Source: Diprion similis
Lineage: Eukaryota; Arthropoda; Insecta; Hymenoptera; Diprionidae
Reading direction: 5' to 3'
Length of the DNA: 64,000 nucleotides
Assembly: GCF_021155765.1 (NCBI RefSeq)
Contig: NC_060114.1
Location: 18,396,501 to 18,460,500, forward strand
The notes under the pieces were generated by a model. The model was not told the DNA's origin. It worked only from the letters and a program-made list of their open reading frames with translations, and searched no databases. Both the position numbers and the translations under genes were made by a program. Positions 1 through 13,674 of the stretch are shown one piece after another. The number at the start of each line of letters is the position of its first letter. The stretch's first letter is position 1.

Positions 1-3000
1 CTCCACCCCATTTGGAAGAGTCTCCCTATCTCGTTCCCTAGCTTTGCCAGTAGGCATTGCATCCTTCCCTCGCCTCGTCCTGCGCTCGAAACCAGCAGCG
101 TCCATTCTTCGAGCATCATCGGGACCTGGAGAAAGCCGAACAATCAAACTATGATGCAACTGGCACGTACGTGAGAGATACGCTCCTACTGTGACGTCGC
201 GACGACTTGATGCTAGCTATTGATTACATTCGACGTGAGACAGCTGCTGATTATACCCGCTCCAGGAAATTTCGTCTCCTTTCTTTTCGAAAAGGGATCA
301 CCGACTCGATGACTATGTTCCGAAATTACCTACACCGGTTCCTATTTCTCTTTAACGGTATTCACCGTTTATACGGTATACCGAGTGTCGGTATCGATTG
401 TGACGTTCGATACACTACGGGCTGAGTGAGGGAATAGAGCAGCCCTTCTTTCTCAATGCATATTAATCATGCCTTTGGACCATGTGCTTTTTCAGCCATT
501 CATCAATTTCGAAGGATTCTCAAATCTCCTACCCAGCAAACTGAAAGTCCACCAGAGCCGGCCTGGCACTCTTCTGCCATATATTTAAACACCCTCTCGC
601 GTCGAAAGCTGACGGTGAAACAGATCACGGAGTTCCCACTGCGGTATAAGGTGTAACACTTTCGTTGCGCGAGTAATTAGGCGTCCATCAATCCTTACGC
701 CAGCCGTCCAAACATAAGCTTCCACTATCCAACCAAGAACGAAGTCTAAGTCACCAGAAAACAAGGTTACCACAGTGATAATTAGCAATGGCGATCCATG
801 CTCAAGCTGCCCAATCAATACCATCCTCGAAACTCAGAAGCAACGCATTAGGGACACAATCAACCATGTCCATCGGTGCACGCATTCCTGATACAGCTGT
901 GATTCTAATTCATGGTGAAACTGTGACCATCCGATCGAAGTTACACGGTCGTTCATTAGCCGTTCTTGGCTACGCTAAACTATCGTCAGCAGCTATCGGT
1001 TAATATGTAAGTTGTTGGACTGGGAATAGAGAAGATTGGGAAGATTGGAAAGATTGGACTGACGAGCTGCACAGGCAGTACGCGTTCATTAATCTGTGGG
1101 CTGCAGTCGAAGAGGTGAAAATCCCGGTGAAACGTTCACGGAAGTGTAAAAAGAAAGGTAAAGGAGCCTTGAGTTTGGAGTCGGGTCAAAAAAAAAAGGT
1201 TGATGTTACATTTTCTATAATCATTCCAGTGTATACCAAAGGGTGTACCTACATGTACGTTGAATATTTGAGAGGCAATCTCCTCCTTGCCTCCCCCCTT
1301 CCCCCCCCCCCCCCCCCTCCCCTATGTGCAGCAAATCCACAAATATACCCGACTAGGGCACGTCTATCTGCCCCGTTCAGTCCGTTCGATTTCGTACTCG
1401 AAATATGACGAACGGAGGTCGATGGTTGGTTTCAACTCGATTCGAGACTTTCCATACCCAGTCTAGCCTGGTTACGGGTCTGGTGCGGTGCGATGGTGTG
1501 GCGAGCGAGTAAAACGCGGTTCGAATATTGGAAAAATCCGGAGCTGAAGAAGGCTCCCTACGCCAGAGTAGGTATGGGGGAGTCCAGAGTGGAGGGACCC
1601 ATAGAGGCTCAATATGCACATAAATACAATACCCTCACGTATCCTGGCCAGCCAAACTACCCATGCCAACATACCCCTTGCCCCATCCACCGACGTTCGT
1701 ATTATTATATGGAGACGTATAGGTACACGTATTACTCAGACGTACATGCGGCAGACCATTTGACCCAGGCCAGCCTGATCCTGCCAAGTCAAATCATCGC
1801 CGAATGAAACAGGTAAGCGTCTAGAGGAGTCAGGTTAACTGAAATTCGCTACTTTTATGAGGTTGAAGTTGGAGTAACGTCAACCCAACGAAACATGATG
1901 GGAGGAAAATCGCTGTTTCCCAAGGTTTAATTTTTAAACTCTTCAGAGCAAGGGTGATGATCCGCTTTTGACCGCCATAGGAACGATAGTGTCCATTGTT
2001 TGATTCAGTTGTGGCCATATTCGTTACACGTAAAATAAGAGGTTGTGTCCACAAGTGGTACAGAGGTGCTTTAGTTCGCGTAAAGACTAATTTTTTTAGC
2101 AATGAATTTCGAAAAGTATTGAACATAGAAGAGACTGAAGTCACATTAGAGTGTACAAAATTTGATAAAGGCATAGCGAAAAATTGTACAAAGATAACAA
2201 ATGGAGTATCAACCCGATGACGAGTTGGTTGCTAATGGTTCTCAGACAATATGAAAGTCACGTAATAACGATTTTTCTCGTGTAATGCATGTGTGTTATT
2301 AAAACAAAGTTAGGAACCTAAACCTTGTCTAATTTTCTTTACGCTTACGCCAGCCGAAAAGAAAAACACAAATTGTACGAGGTTACAAACCAGCATAGTC
2401 GAAGAATGTTTGAACTATCCGATAAACGAAAAACATATCATGTTGACAAAGTGCGGGACTTTTACTCGCGCTTCGATACTGGTCTAACTGTCAGCAAAAA
2501 AAGGTGGAGGAAATTTTTTTGCTGTAGAAAAAACTCTTCGGCGGTTTTCTGCTTTGCACATGCTTTACATTATATGTATATACCTACCTTGCCGGTGTAT
2601 AATAAGTCGTATATAATGTCCGGAGCAAATTTTCCCTGTACATATATCGGAAGGCATTTGTGTATAATTTATAGGAACACCTCACGTCGACTCGCGCTTC
2701 GATATTTCGTGACGCCATGATTGGGTGTAAAAATAATGATAATAATACTTTGTTTCACGTGTATATTTATGTATGTACATATATACGTATATATTTACTC
2801 ATCGCTTATTGCCATTATATGTATATACACACACACACACACACACATTTATTATCCCTTGCACCACAGCTTTATGTTTATATTCACACGTATATTACAC
2901 GTATATTGTTATACGTAATTCTATAATGCATTATATGTATATATATATGGGCGCTTTAAAAACAAAATCAATTTACCAATTAGATCGGTATCGGTGTATT

Positions 3001-5527
3001 TCTGTTTTTTTCTAACCTCAAACTCTGCTAATCTCTTGCTTTTATTTACATAATACAGCAATGAGATTGAACCTGGCAGTGCGTCATAGACTATGCAGTA
3101 AAATTTTTTCATTTATATCGTTTTTCAATACTCAAACAATGCGAGCGTTAAACCACCAATTAAAAGGTTGCCAAGGTGATTGAATGAAAGCTCATCTCGA
3201 AGTTCAAATATTCCTTTCACACTTTTGAAACGTTTTCTTATTTTTTGTCTGAATAAAGAATATTTTTCAGTCGGTTCGTGCGATATTTGTTACAACTATT
3301 GATTTTGAAAAATTCAATTTCACGCTGGAATTTTTCCAAAGACTTGATAGAGGGAATTCCAGATAGAAAATGAACAACAATATCGATTTTTCATTTGTTT
3401 TCTTCAACAACCTGATTTAAATTGAGCCGCTCTGGTGCAGATCGCCTTGTAATTTCACTCACCCAACCAAGTTTATTTCGACCCCTTTTTACTACTGCTT
3501 CAAAAGATTACGAATGTAGAAAATCACACGTATATTTATCTAATCAAAACTTCTTTCAGGTTCGCTCATCTTTTTACCAAGCATTTTTTCCACGACTATG
3601 TAATATATTATTATTCCGTAGAAACTTAAATAAAGGTTGAAAGAAAAAAAAAAAAAAAAAAGAAACAAAAAAGAAACTCAGAATTGCCAAGAAAATGCTT
3701 GATAAATTTGGTTTTTCGTCAAACGTGTACAAAATGAAAAAAATATTTAAATTATGATCCACACGAAATTCGGAAATAATTAGTTATAAGTGTGTCACAC
3801 ATGACGAAAAATCTCGAAATCTAGAAACAGGGTAAATTCATGAATTCTGTTTCGAAGGACGTTAATCTTCCGTCTATATTAACGTCGTGGTCAAAACGAT
3901 TTGACAGCCACACAGCAGTCCGAGCAATAAACACTTAAGACGATGCTATAGTCAGTCTTTACCGACCAAGTAAAATGTCACCTACTTTCTCTATTATCCG
4001 CAGAACCAATGCATCACTGACAAATAGTGAAAGAAAATTCGTTTCGGCAATTAATGCAAATATTTAATTCAATTATCGTAATAGATCTTCTGCCATTAAT
4101 GTTGAGGAAAAAAATTCCTCACTAGATTAAGTTCAACGATGCATAGACTCGACAGAGACGATAGTCAAAATACGTAACATCTTACTCGGTCGGTAAAGAC
4201 TGATTATAGAATCTCCTTAAATATACAACAGCAGGATTATTTCCATAATTTATTACATTACATGTAATTAATATCGGACAGAAAATGTTTTTGACAATTG
4301 ATCAGCACATCATAACCGTTAATGTTGTTGATCCTGTTTTTATTATTATTATTATTCTCGTTATTGGTATTTCTATTCTTCTTATTATTCTCATTGTTGT
4401 TGTTGCTGTTGTTATTATTTTTATTAATACTAATATTATTATTATCATCATCATCATAACAGCTTGGTAACAACGGAGCTACGGCTAGCCTTGTGTATAT
4501 ATTGTCATTGTAACAATACCATCGCATTCTTCACAATGAATTAATTTCGTTTCGAATTTAGAGTGGACTCTATTCGTAGTCATGGAACTCGGGTAAGCGG
4601 GTCACAAGGCCCAAATATACCTACACAGGGCCCTCAATAATCTAATATAGTCAGGGATAAAATTTAGGTGTGCGCATAACATCTTCGATGCTGCTGGTAA
4701 CGAACAATTACATCAACTGCACACTCGTCGCCGAAGTTTACTTTCCCATTTTTTAATTTACTTTCTCCTTTTTACATCCCCGATATATATCGATTTCGTT
4801 ATATATATTTTTTTTTTTTCTTATTTTTTCTTTTCTTCAACGAAACTTCAATTCTGACTCTTTTTTCCTCGCATGTCAAATTTCGGTATTTTCGTTCAAA
4901 ATTTCTTTCGCACTTTGTTTTTAACATTTTCTGTTTTTTGTTGTTTTTTTTTTTTTTTTTTTTTATCGATTTTTTGTTTTCTTCTCTCTACTTTTATCGA
5001 GAGTGAAACAGGCGCAAGAGTCTGCAGGATCGATTTGTCCGATTTGGTTGACGGAGAAGAGTGTGAGAAAATCGGAATACCGGAAGTTGGTTTTGTATCC
5101 AATGAGGTTGATGGTGTATCCTCGAAGATGTGTGGATAATTGTTTGTCAAAACTGTTCGGTTGAACCTTCCAATGTGTTTTGCATTGCAGACTGCCAGAT
5201 GAGAAATGTTAACGTGAGATCAGTCAACTCTAAAAGAAGGAAAACACCCGCTTCCTCCTGCTTGTGAGTTTCTCGATTCGGTGTTCATAATTCCACTTTA
5301 CTACAATATTGTTGTATGAAACAAAGCATAACCAAACCTGACCTGATATACATTCATATATATTTATATATTTATATTTATAAACACACACACACACACA
5401 CACACGTACACATTTTATGCTGAATAGCGGATTGATTGATTGATTTATTTATTTATTCATTCATTGATCGATCAATTAATTTATCGATCATTCTATTTAA
5501 CTCGTTCTTTTTACGAATGATTATAAT

Positions 5528-5558
<31 letters not shown>

Positions 5559-7025
5559 CATATATATATTACACAGTATACTAAATGCAGCTTATATTTT
5601 CCATGTATGCAGTTCGATTAGTCGTTTCTTTCAATTCATTTTGTTCTCATTCTTTTACGAAAAAAAAAAATAAATAAATAAATAAATAAATGAATAAACA
5701 AGGTCACAGCGTCACGTCACGCTGTCAACAATCGGATTTTATTAGTTGCAAATTTTTTTTTTTCGTTTTACTTCATCTCCTTAAACACACACTCAACAAA
5801 AGAAATACGAAATTGTAAGTTAATATTATATTTTCAAATCCTTAGATTCGACCTTATTACAATTCTTAAAAAATGAAATCGTTTTTATTTTCGCTGTTAT
5901 ACTTTTTCTCACAACTTTTCTAATCCCATCGAATCGAAAGAAAAATACAACTATATATACGTAATTTTGATAGTGTGACTGAATCGCTGTGAATCGGTGG
6001 AAAAAAGAAATAAATAAACAAATTAATCGCATTTTGAAAGAAAAATTTATATTACCGAGCAAGGAAATTTTTTCGTTTCTCTTTTAACAAAAAAACAAAA
6101 TTAACCCCCCCCCCCCCCCCTCCTCCCCTCCAAATATTTCGGAATAATTTAATTAATACGGTTCGGTTTTTCTTTTTTTTTTTTTTTTTTTTACCTCTCT
6201 TCATTTCTCGATCACGGGAAAAATTCGTCCGTACGCTGGTCTGATGCATCTTTTTTTTTTTTTTTTCTTCCCCGCCGTTTTCATTTTTCATTATCCGTCG
6301 CTTCGAGAGAAGATTGAACAAAAAAAGAAAAAAAAAAGCCATTAATATCAAGAACCGGCAAGATTCGTAGATTTATCAATACCGATATGATTCCTTGCGC
6401 CAAAAATCCAGCGGGACAAACGTCGAGGGATGCAAAAAAAAAAAAAAAAAAAAAAAAAACCCAAATTTTCGAAAAAAACAAAAAACAATCAAAAAACACA
6501 CGAGACAAATCACTTTCCGCCTTGACGCAACTCATCGCAGACGTACGCTGCGATTTGTTGCTAAATAAAAAAAAATCCACCGTTCGATTGGTTTGTATAT
6601 CAGACTTGTCATATCTGCACAAGGCTCGAGGTGTTCTGAGATTGTAGGCCTCAATCACAGGACATCCGTCCCACGTGCCAGTTATCTTCAAGTCTTTTAT
6701 ACCACTGAACCGTTTATCCGCGCTCTGATTTTATGGCGCACGGAATCGTCCGATCGAATCTTCTTTAATTGTTTTCGATGCACGTTTTTTTCTTTAGCTT
6801 TTCACCAGCAAGACGTTATTTTCAATTACCCGGGATTAGTACCGTTTCTTTTCTTTTTCCATCCAATTCACGCGTCTCGCGAATCGGAGGTCATTTTTTT
6901 TTTTTTTTTTCTACACGGACGTATTCGTTTCGAATAGCAAAAAAAAATTCACGGTACACGATTAGAAAAATTTTAAAAACAAAAAGTTTCCCGTCAGGTT
7001 CACTAAAATTTTTCACTCGATTTAA

Positions 7026-7056
<31 letters not shown>

Positions 7057-8577
7057 CTCAATGTACTACCAAGTGAATAGAAAAAACTGAAAATTAAATA
7101 ATAAGTGTCGACGTGACAGTTTAAATGTTAAAATCAAAAAAAAACTGCAACAGAAATGTAACATATATATATATATATATATATAACAAATATAAAGTAG
7201 TAGACCTGCTGAGACAATTGGTTTGGTTAAATTTTTTCTAACAGTGTAAATAATAATATCGGATAAGGGTTTACACTTGGTCAATTTTTCTTTCATTTTT
7301 CTTTCTTTTTTTTTTTTGTCTACTGTTTTTCACAAATACACGGATCATTTGCACTCGAGCGTCACGTGTTTTTTTTTTTTTTTTTTTTTTTTTTTCCTTC
7401 AAATTTCTCTTTTTCTTGTTCTTTGTTCTCGTGACCACAATGATTTTTGTCAGAAAAAATTTTTGTTAAACAATTCATCACCATTATTAATATTCATTTT
7501 GAGCCAGCTATGAAACATATCATCCCTTGCACGCTCGCTGTACCTTGTATGAAAACGTATATAAATCATTATGACTCTTATATAATCGCTGACATATTAT
7601 TATTATTATTATTATTATTATTTATTTTTTTTTTATTATCATTATTATATTAAATCGTATCTTGTTGCTGCTTAGTAAACTTATGAGCTTTAGAAAACAT
7701 GTTATGAAAAAAAAGAGAAGAAAAAAAAAAAATAACAACCACACGTGAAAATTATTCATTTGATATGATGATGAAAAAAAAATGAATTGAAGATTGATCG
7801 TAACCAGAAAGAAAAAAAATCAGATTAAAAGAAAAAAAAAAAAAAAAAAAGTATCGTACGGGGGCATTTTATTGAGAAGCCGCTCAGTGCTGCTCTTGCT
7901 ATTATTTTATATTATTGCCGCAACTATTCGTATGAAATATATGAATATGTCCAATGAAAAATACAATACGTTGTAATAAAACGTGGGGTAATGAACAACC
8001 GTGATTATACATATCTATATAATATAATATGATATGTATGCATATTTGTATTATATAATTAAATTGAAAAAAAAAAAAAAAAAAAAAAAAAATGGCAGCC
8101 TTGCGCAGGATGTAACGTATGTATATACTATATAAACATGTGTGTGTATGCATATATATATATATATATACATACCTTCTTTATCCATTAATGCGAAACA
8201 TTAATTGTGCAGTTACAGAATTGATTAATTAATTGATTGATTGCTTGATTGATTGATTGATTGTTTGATTGATTAAGTTATCAATTAATTAATTAATCGA
8301 CAGAATAGAATATTGATAAATTGAAAGTGCAAACCTGCGGACGGCTCACTCGAACGTTGAAATTGGAACGAAAAAAAAAACAAAAAAAAAAAAAAACAGT
8401 AAATAAAAATCTAAGAAAGAAGTGACACGAAAGATATACCGCAAAACCAAAAGTTATACTACCAATAAGTAGACACACTCTAAATTCGAAACAACTATAA
8501 TCAGATGACAGATATTGGTGTATTAAGTATATATTTTTCACAAATTGTGACGTATACGTACGATCAACTTGAAAGAA

Positions 8578-8611
<34 letters not shown>

Positions 8612-8798
8612 AGACGAAACGATGTAAAAAGAAAGAACAGTTTTGAAAATGTACCTGAATTCTCAAAATCTAACACAAAAAAGCTGATGGTTGTATTATG
8701 TGTGTGAAGAAAAACAAAAAAATTCTGCAAATCGGGGATTTTCAGCGAAAATTGTCCGATTTTTTTTTTTTTTCTTCCTCTCTTTTCATCACACACAG
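1..8798. other. Non-coding, microsatellite-rich stretch (probable onecut intron, part 1)
   Basis: I see no credible coding exon here. The open frames are short, overlap on both strands and are full of homopolymer-encoded residues. From about 2.7 kb the stretch carries CA repeats near 2827-2848, 5385-5405 and 5529-5548, AT repeats and many A or T runs of 10 to 30 bases. C-runs lie at 1301-1317 and 6105-6120. Because the onecut exons downstream begin in mid-protein on the same strand, the stretch most likely lies inside the intron that separates the CUT-domain exon (not in the window) from the microexon at 15209. This is inference. Confidence 0.5.
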
Positions 8799-8880
8799 AA
8801 TCAAACCTTTAATCTGGAAGCCACGTGGCCAAGGGATTTGACCTCCTTCAACGATGAAGACTCGTTGACGTATTTCAAAC
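8799..8880 (+). other. Exon-like orphan segment, unidentified
   Basis: An 82-nt segment is preceded by a long T/C-rich tract ending in ACACACAG and followed directly by GTGAGA, so it looks like a spliced exon. One frame is open throughout and begins NQTFNLEATWP, ending in TYFK plus one base. The length (1 mod 3) means it could not sit between the CUT exon and the homeodomain exon of onecut without breaking the frame. It could be an alternative or non-coding exon, an exon of another gene nested in the intron, or chance. I do not recognise the peptide. Confidence 0.25.
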
Positions 8881-9059
8881 GTGAGAATTTACATACCTTC
8901 CAAGCGAATATACATTTCTCGCAAGAATCGCCCATGTATATACGTCTATATATGTACATGATATACGTGTATTATACCATTTTTACCAACACTTGAAGCA
9001 GAATTAGCTTAAAATTATGGCTTCCCTTGTGCCGACATCACTGCATTTTACGCGTATCT

Positions 9060-9090
<31 letters not shown>

Positions 9091-9091
<1 letters not shown>

Positions 9092-9365
9092 CCGTGTGTC
9101 TATGAGGAAAGTGTGCACCTTATGCGCGTGCGTCAAGTCGGCCGATAGTTATCGCCTGATTGAGCAGCCGAAACAATACCAATCGCGATTGTCAGAAAAT
9201 GTCCCTAGGAGTCCACCGCTAGGTATGGGCTCCTAGGGACATTCTATAACAGTCGTGATTACTATTGCATCGACTGCTCAATCAGGCGGTAACTATCGGC
9301 CAATAAGATTCTAACGAGTTGACGCAAGCGCATAAAGTGCGCGACTTTCCTCATGAACACACGGT
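9091..9365. mobile_element. Hairpin MITE with full-length inverted arms
   Basis: The segment is an imperfect palindrome over its whole length. The left end reads ACCGTGTGTCTATGAGGAAA and the right end is its near-complement. The arms stay complementary to the centre, where a stem built on TGTCCCTAGGAG (about 9199-9240) closes the hairpin. Both ends abut TA-rich flanks, which fits a TA target as used by Tc1/mariner-type elements, but the left flank is a TA microsatellite, so the target duplication cannot be read with certainty. No protein is encoded. Confidence 0.7.
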
Positions 9366-9491
9366 ATATGTATCATTACATCTGTTAGGTATAAACGATT
9401 GGCAATGAAATGTATTCGTTATCATTAATAATAATGAAACATTAAAAAAGATGTTTGATTATCCCCAAACGCGAATGAAAGAATTAGTTAA

Positions 9492-9935
9492 CCCTTTCAG
9501 TCACAGTGAGATGCTCAACGTCCCGTCTCGAAAATTTCGATATTCTAACCTTATTACAGTTTATCTACAATTTCAAATGATCTTTGTTATTTCGTGTAAC
9601 CGCTAAAACCCCCGAGTCACAAGTTTTGATGAAAATTATCGACTTTAGATAATTTTTTCGATGTTACATCCGCCATCTTGGATTTAGAAATGATCAAATT
9701 CTGACTTCAGATTCGTTATTAGCGTGACACCAAAAACCTCCGAGTTACAAGTTTCGGTGAGAAGCAGCGAATTTTGATATTTTTTTCGATTTTACATCCT
9801 CCATATTGAATCCGCCATCTTGGATGTAGAAATGATCATATTTTGACTTGAAATTCGTGATTAGCTACCATAAATATCCCCGGTTGAAAAAACTCAGGCC
9901 AAAATATTGAGTTGAAAAATGTGTGACTGAAAGGG
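9492..9935. mobile_element. Non-autonomous piggyBac-like MITE
   Basis: A 444-bp element is flanked on both sides by TTAA (9488-9491 and 9936-9939). Its ends are inverted repeats: CCCTTTCAGTCACA at the left and the exact complement at the right. TTAA target duplications with CCC-starting termini are the hallmark of the piggyBac superfamily. The interior has no transposase frame. It holds two diverged direct repeats of about 130 bp, each with a cytosine-rich start (AACCCCCGAG or AAACCTCCGAG) and a GCCATCTTGGAT motif. Confidence 0.8.
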
Positions 9936-9939
9936 TTAA

Positions 9940-11739
9940 ACGAAATTTCGTGAAAGCGGAAATTTCTGTTACATCTGATTCATTTCTCTCTCCGATTACA
10001 CTATAACAATAAATGCACAGTCGACATTATCGTGGATTAACAAAATCGCCATCTGATTCGTAGATCGCTGAAATACGTCATCGGATACGTCGTCCCTTGA
10101 CCAATTGGTGATGAAATTATATTGGCACGATATATAATTGGTCTTCGTATAATTATGTACAATCTGTTTATAAAAATTGGGGATTTATATTTGCTTCACT
10201 AATACGCATGACAGAATGTCGTAAACAAAGTCAAGAATCTGGTGTCTGAGGAAGGAATTAATTTTCATTTCATAAAAAGGAGAATTTTTGTCAATGTTCA
10301 GGGAAAGAGATCGATTCTCAATAAAACGCCACCGGGCTAGTAGCTGCATGGCCGTCAAACCAACTACGTAGTCCAAAAACCCCGCAAAATCCCATATAGA
10401 AACCGAAAATAGACAAAAAAAAAAAAAAAAAAAAAAAAACCTGCCGAACTCTTTTGCTACCTCGCTATGCCTTTTTGTATCTTGCTCACTGTCTGTCTCT
10501 CTCTGTCTAAAGAATAAACCCCCCCCCCCCCTCCGAAGAAAAAGGGCAAAAAAAAAACCCTAGTATACAGATCGACAAATCTAACCTTTATATATATTGC
10601 GTTCCAAAAATTCCTATACACTATGCATTATGTACACACGATATATATATATATATAATTCTTCTCGTGAGCATCTTGTGCGAAATAAAAAATAAAAAAA
10701 AACAGTGCATAAGATAGATACTACTAATCCGCCGAATGGTTCTTCCCTGCACCCTGAACCCCGCATATGTATATGATATATATATATATATATAAAACGC
10801 CTTTGGATGATCCGTTGTTACTAATTATTGTTTCACGCTCCATGACAGACGTATAATAGATGTTAATACGTAATATATATATATACTAAGCCATACGATT
10901 TCCCATGTATACCCCATGCAATCGTCGTGTATGTTATACCCATAGTTGTTTTAGCTTATTCCCTAAACATATATATATACTGCATATGTATATATGTATT
11001 ACATATGAAACCATTGGATATTGATTTTCGTTAGTAAACCTTATACATGGTAACGTATATATATACATAGTTGAACTTTGTTTATCATTAATTATTGACG
11101 TATAGCATGTATGTATTTATAGCCTGTCGATCTCTGCAGATACAACAATACCAACAACATCTACACATGGATGTACATTCTACACTACGTGCATTATACA
11201 CTTAAGACTGACGATGAGATGGCTCCGTAATCACGAGCTGCAAAAACACTATAATTACGCTCACACCATGTGGATATCATAAAGTCAACGGTATTCCTAT
11301 TGCAACGTGAAAAAGAAAAACTCCTTTGAGTCTAACTAATGAAAAGTAGGATTAAACACGAGTAATATAAGTTTTAGGTTAACAGTTTCTCATCGAAATG
11401 GGACGTTCAAGGTGGACGCAGTGTATGGGTATACGGTATTACGTAGGTATGGGTATGGCGTCTTAGCGAAATGCTGCGCTGCAGTGGCATATGACGATGT
11501 ATGTGTGTATGTACTTCGTGTGTACAACGGCATGAAACAGGAGTAATTTCATTAAGCTTGACTAAGGTTCGCGAACGGCGCGAACGCCGGAAAAATGTGA
11601 TCAGAGGCATTCTATCGGAGGCTCCCTGAGCTTAATCAAACATGCCCCTCAAAGTCTGCCTTCCCTGGTAGAGATCGGGTGGGTATATACACGTGTATAC
11701 ATATATATATATATATATATATATATCTCACTGTGCGCC
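9940..11739. other. No gene seen; AT-rich spacer
   Basis: Only simple repeats are visible: short TA tracts near 10640, 10780, 10880 and 11705, a 13-base C-run at 10519-10531 and an A-run at 10415-10439. The frames present are short and low-complexity. No RNA gene was recognised. Confidence 0.5.
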
Positions 11740-12090
11740 ATCGGCTCGCGGTTCAAACACACGCTGATCATGCCGATGAAGCTTTGGCGCCAAAAGCTGC
11801 CCGCCCGCTGGACCCGATCAGACGCGAAACGTTAGGTGCATCCGGACCACCTAACGTATCCCCAACGCCGCCATCGCGCCCCTCTTTCCACCAGGTCTCA
11901 AGAGAATTTGGAGGAAATAGGAAAATGCATTTTTCATATCTGAGCCAGTGTTTACGAGGTCTGAACTTTGCTAGAACGGGTGCGAAATGTTCAAATCGAT
12001 GAGAAATTAGCTTCGCGCTCTCTGATTGGTCCGTGCCGAATGACGCGTCGCGGGATGGTTTGTGGCGGGAAAATTTAAAATCATGTTTTG
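11740..12090. promoter_or_regulatory. CpG-richer, promoter-like island (putative)
   Basis: This 350-bp patch is clearly GC- and CpG-richer than the surrounding AT-rich DNA. It contains a CCAAT-box complement (CTGATTGGTCC, about 12021), an E2F-like GGCGGGAAAA (about 12064), and two small palindromes: AGCTTTGGCGCCAAAAGCT near 11780 and a 10-bp stem ACGTTAGGTG ... CACCTAACGT near 11830. Frames are open on both strands for over 100 codons, but I recognise no protein. It may be an orphan promoter, a CpG-rich regulatory element or decayed repeat DNA. Confidence 0.3.
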
Positions 12091-13297
12091 TTTCGTACAC
12101 TTGAATCTCAGCTCGTATAAGAAAATGTGATAGAGAAAGTATTATGAAGTCATAACTCCGGAAGTCTCGTCGTTCGTGCGTAAAAATTGAATATCCTGAA
12201 CGTCGCAACAAACCCTCATCTGTTTAGAATAACTTAAAAATGATTGCGCCATTTGTCTTGAAGAGAAATATTCTAGGTATATATATGTATATACGCTGTA
12301 TACATACGAATACATATGTACATACAAATGTTCCGCGGATAAGGGAAGGGACGATGAGAGGGCAACAACGGTTTTGTACCACGTGCAACGAATAGCCAGC
12401 TATATTATACAACGTGAACGTGTGTAACTGGACATTTTTACGTACCCATACACGGTGGGTATTATACGATAACTACACAACATCGTGTGATTTTTGTTTT
12501 CATTTTTTTTTTTTCCTCTTCTAAAATATTGTCTTCAAAGTCGACTCGTAACGTGAAATCAGAAATTCTTGGCAGATGTAACAGGAAATAATAGCAGAAA
12601 AGATACAAATGTCGTATCGATATTGCACATATACACACTCACATTGTATAAACCGGCACTGCGCTTGTTCTCGAATGATTGCTTTGATCGCAATCACTTT
12701 TATACTGACATACCGTAATAAGAAAAACGAGCCTGTGCACTTAACTTACAAATCCGAGTGTCCCGCAACATCAAAAGGACACAACGGCGTCGTATGCAGA
12801 TATTAATTTTCGTATATACATATATACATACATGTGCGCGTGTGTGTCCATCATATGTATTTATTTTGATTCTATTATTATCAATGTATCTTTTTTCGTC
12901 ATTTTCTGTTCCTGAAACCACACCGCGATGTTGTCAAAGAGTTTCAACAGTTCTTTTTTAATCTTGCATGCCTTTCAACCCCCCCCCCCCCCTCCCCCTC
13001 CACTTTTCCTCCCCCCTTCTCTGCTATTATTTTTATTTTTTCGATATTTTACTTCTTGTTCTGCATGATAACCTTGCGTCAACGGTATTAAAAAAGAGAT
13101 ATCAAAAATATAATGTGTAGATCGGTATAGAGATGAAAAATAATGAAAGAGAATGGAATGAAAAAAATGGAGAAGAGAAGGACATGTCAAAGTGCGATCA
13201 GGCAGGCATAAAAAAGATCCCGGTTGTCAATTCGTTGCAGAAGTATTAAATTAAGAACCGATCGGATCATATGGCAGTCCTTTTGTGTGGGGGATAA

Positions 13298-13300
<3 letters not shown>

Positions 13301-13366
<66 letters not shown>
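13301..13366. repeat. Compound CT/TA microsatellite
   Basis: A run of about 15 CT units passes directly into about 14 TA units. It encodes only artefactual Ser-Leu and Tyr-Ile frames. Confidence 0.9.
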
Positions 13367-13367
<1 letters not shown>

Positions 13368-13639
13368 GTGTGTATTTTTTTTTAAACTCTTTGTATATTA
13401 TTTCGCTCTCTCTCTCTCTCTCACTTTGTGCCTGAACGTGTCTCTCAAATATGTATCCGGGGCGACATGATATGAGGAGGAAGGGGAGGCAGAGAGAGTC
13501 CAGTTGGTTATATCAAAGCGAATGAAATCCTCATACGTTTGTATATCTCCCTGCAGGTTTTATTATTCCTCCTACCTATACTGCTATTATTACGTACTGT
13601 CTTCTCTTTTTTTCCACGCCTGGATATATACGCGTCTAA

Positions 13640-13640
<1 letters not shown>

Positions 13641-13671
<31 letters not shown>
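13641..13671. repeat. GT microsatellite
   Basis: About 15 uninterrupted GT dinucleotides lie in the AT-rich spacer upstream of the onecut exons. Confidence 0.9.

Positions 13672-13674
<3 letters not shown>

Noticed and set aside
1505-1535. tRNA B-box-like GGTTCGAAT
   Set aside because: No A box at the proper distance, no cloverleaf and no T-run terminator found.
1996-2220. 74-codon + strand frame with mixed composition
   Set aside because: No acceptor, donor or recognisable motif, and a comparable frame lies on the opposite strand.
4258-4527. Asn-rich low-complexity protein (poly-Asn)
   Set aside because: It is the translation of an ATT/TTA-type microsatellite; no start context or conserved flank.
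11679-12211. Overlapping frames of 107 (+) and 147 (-) codons
   Set aside because: Neither resembles a known family or has matching splice structure. The local GC rise removes stop codons on both strands.
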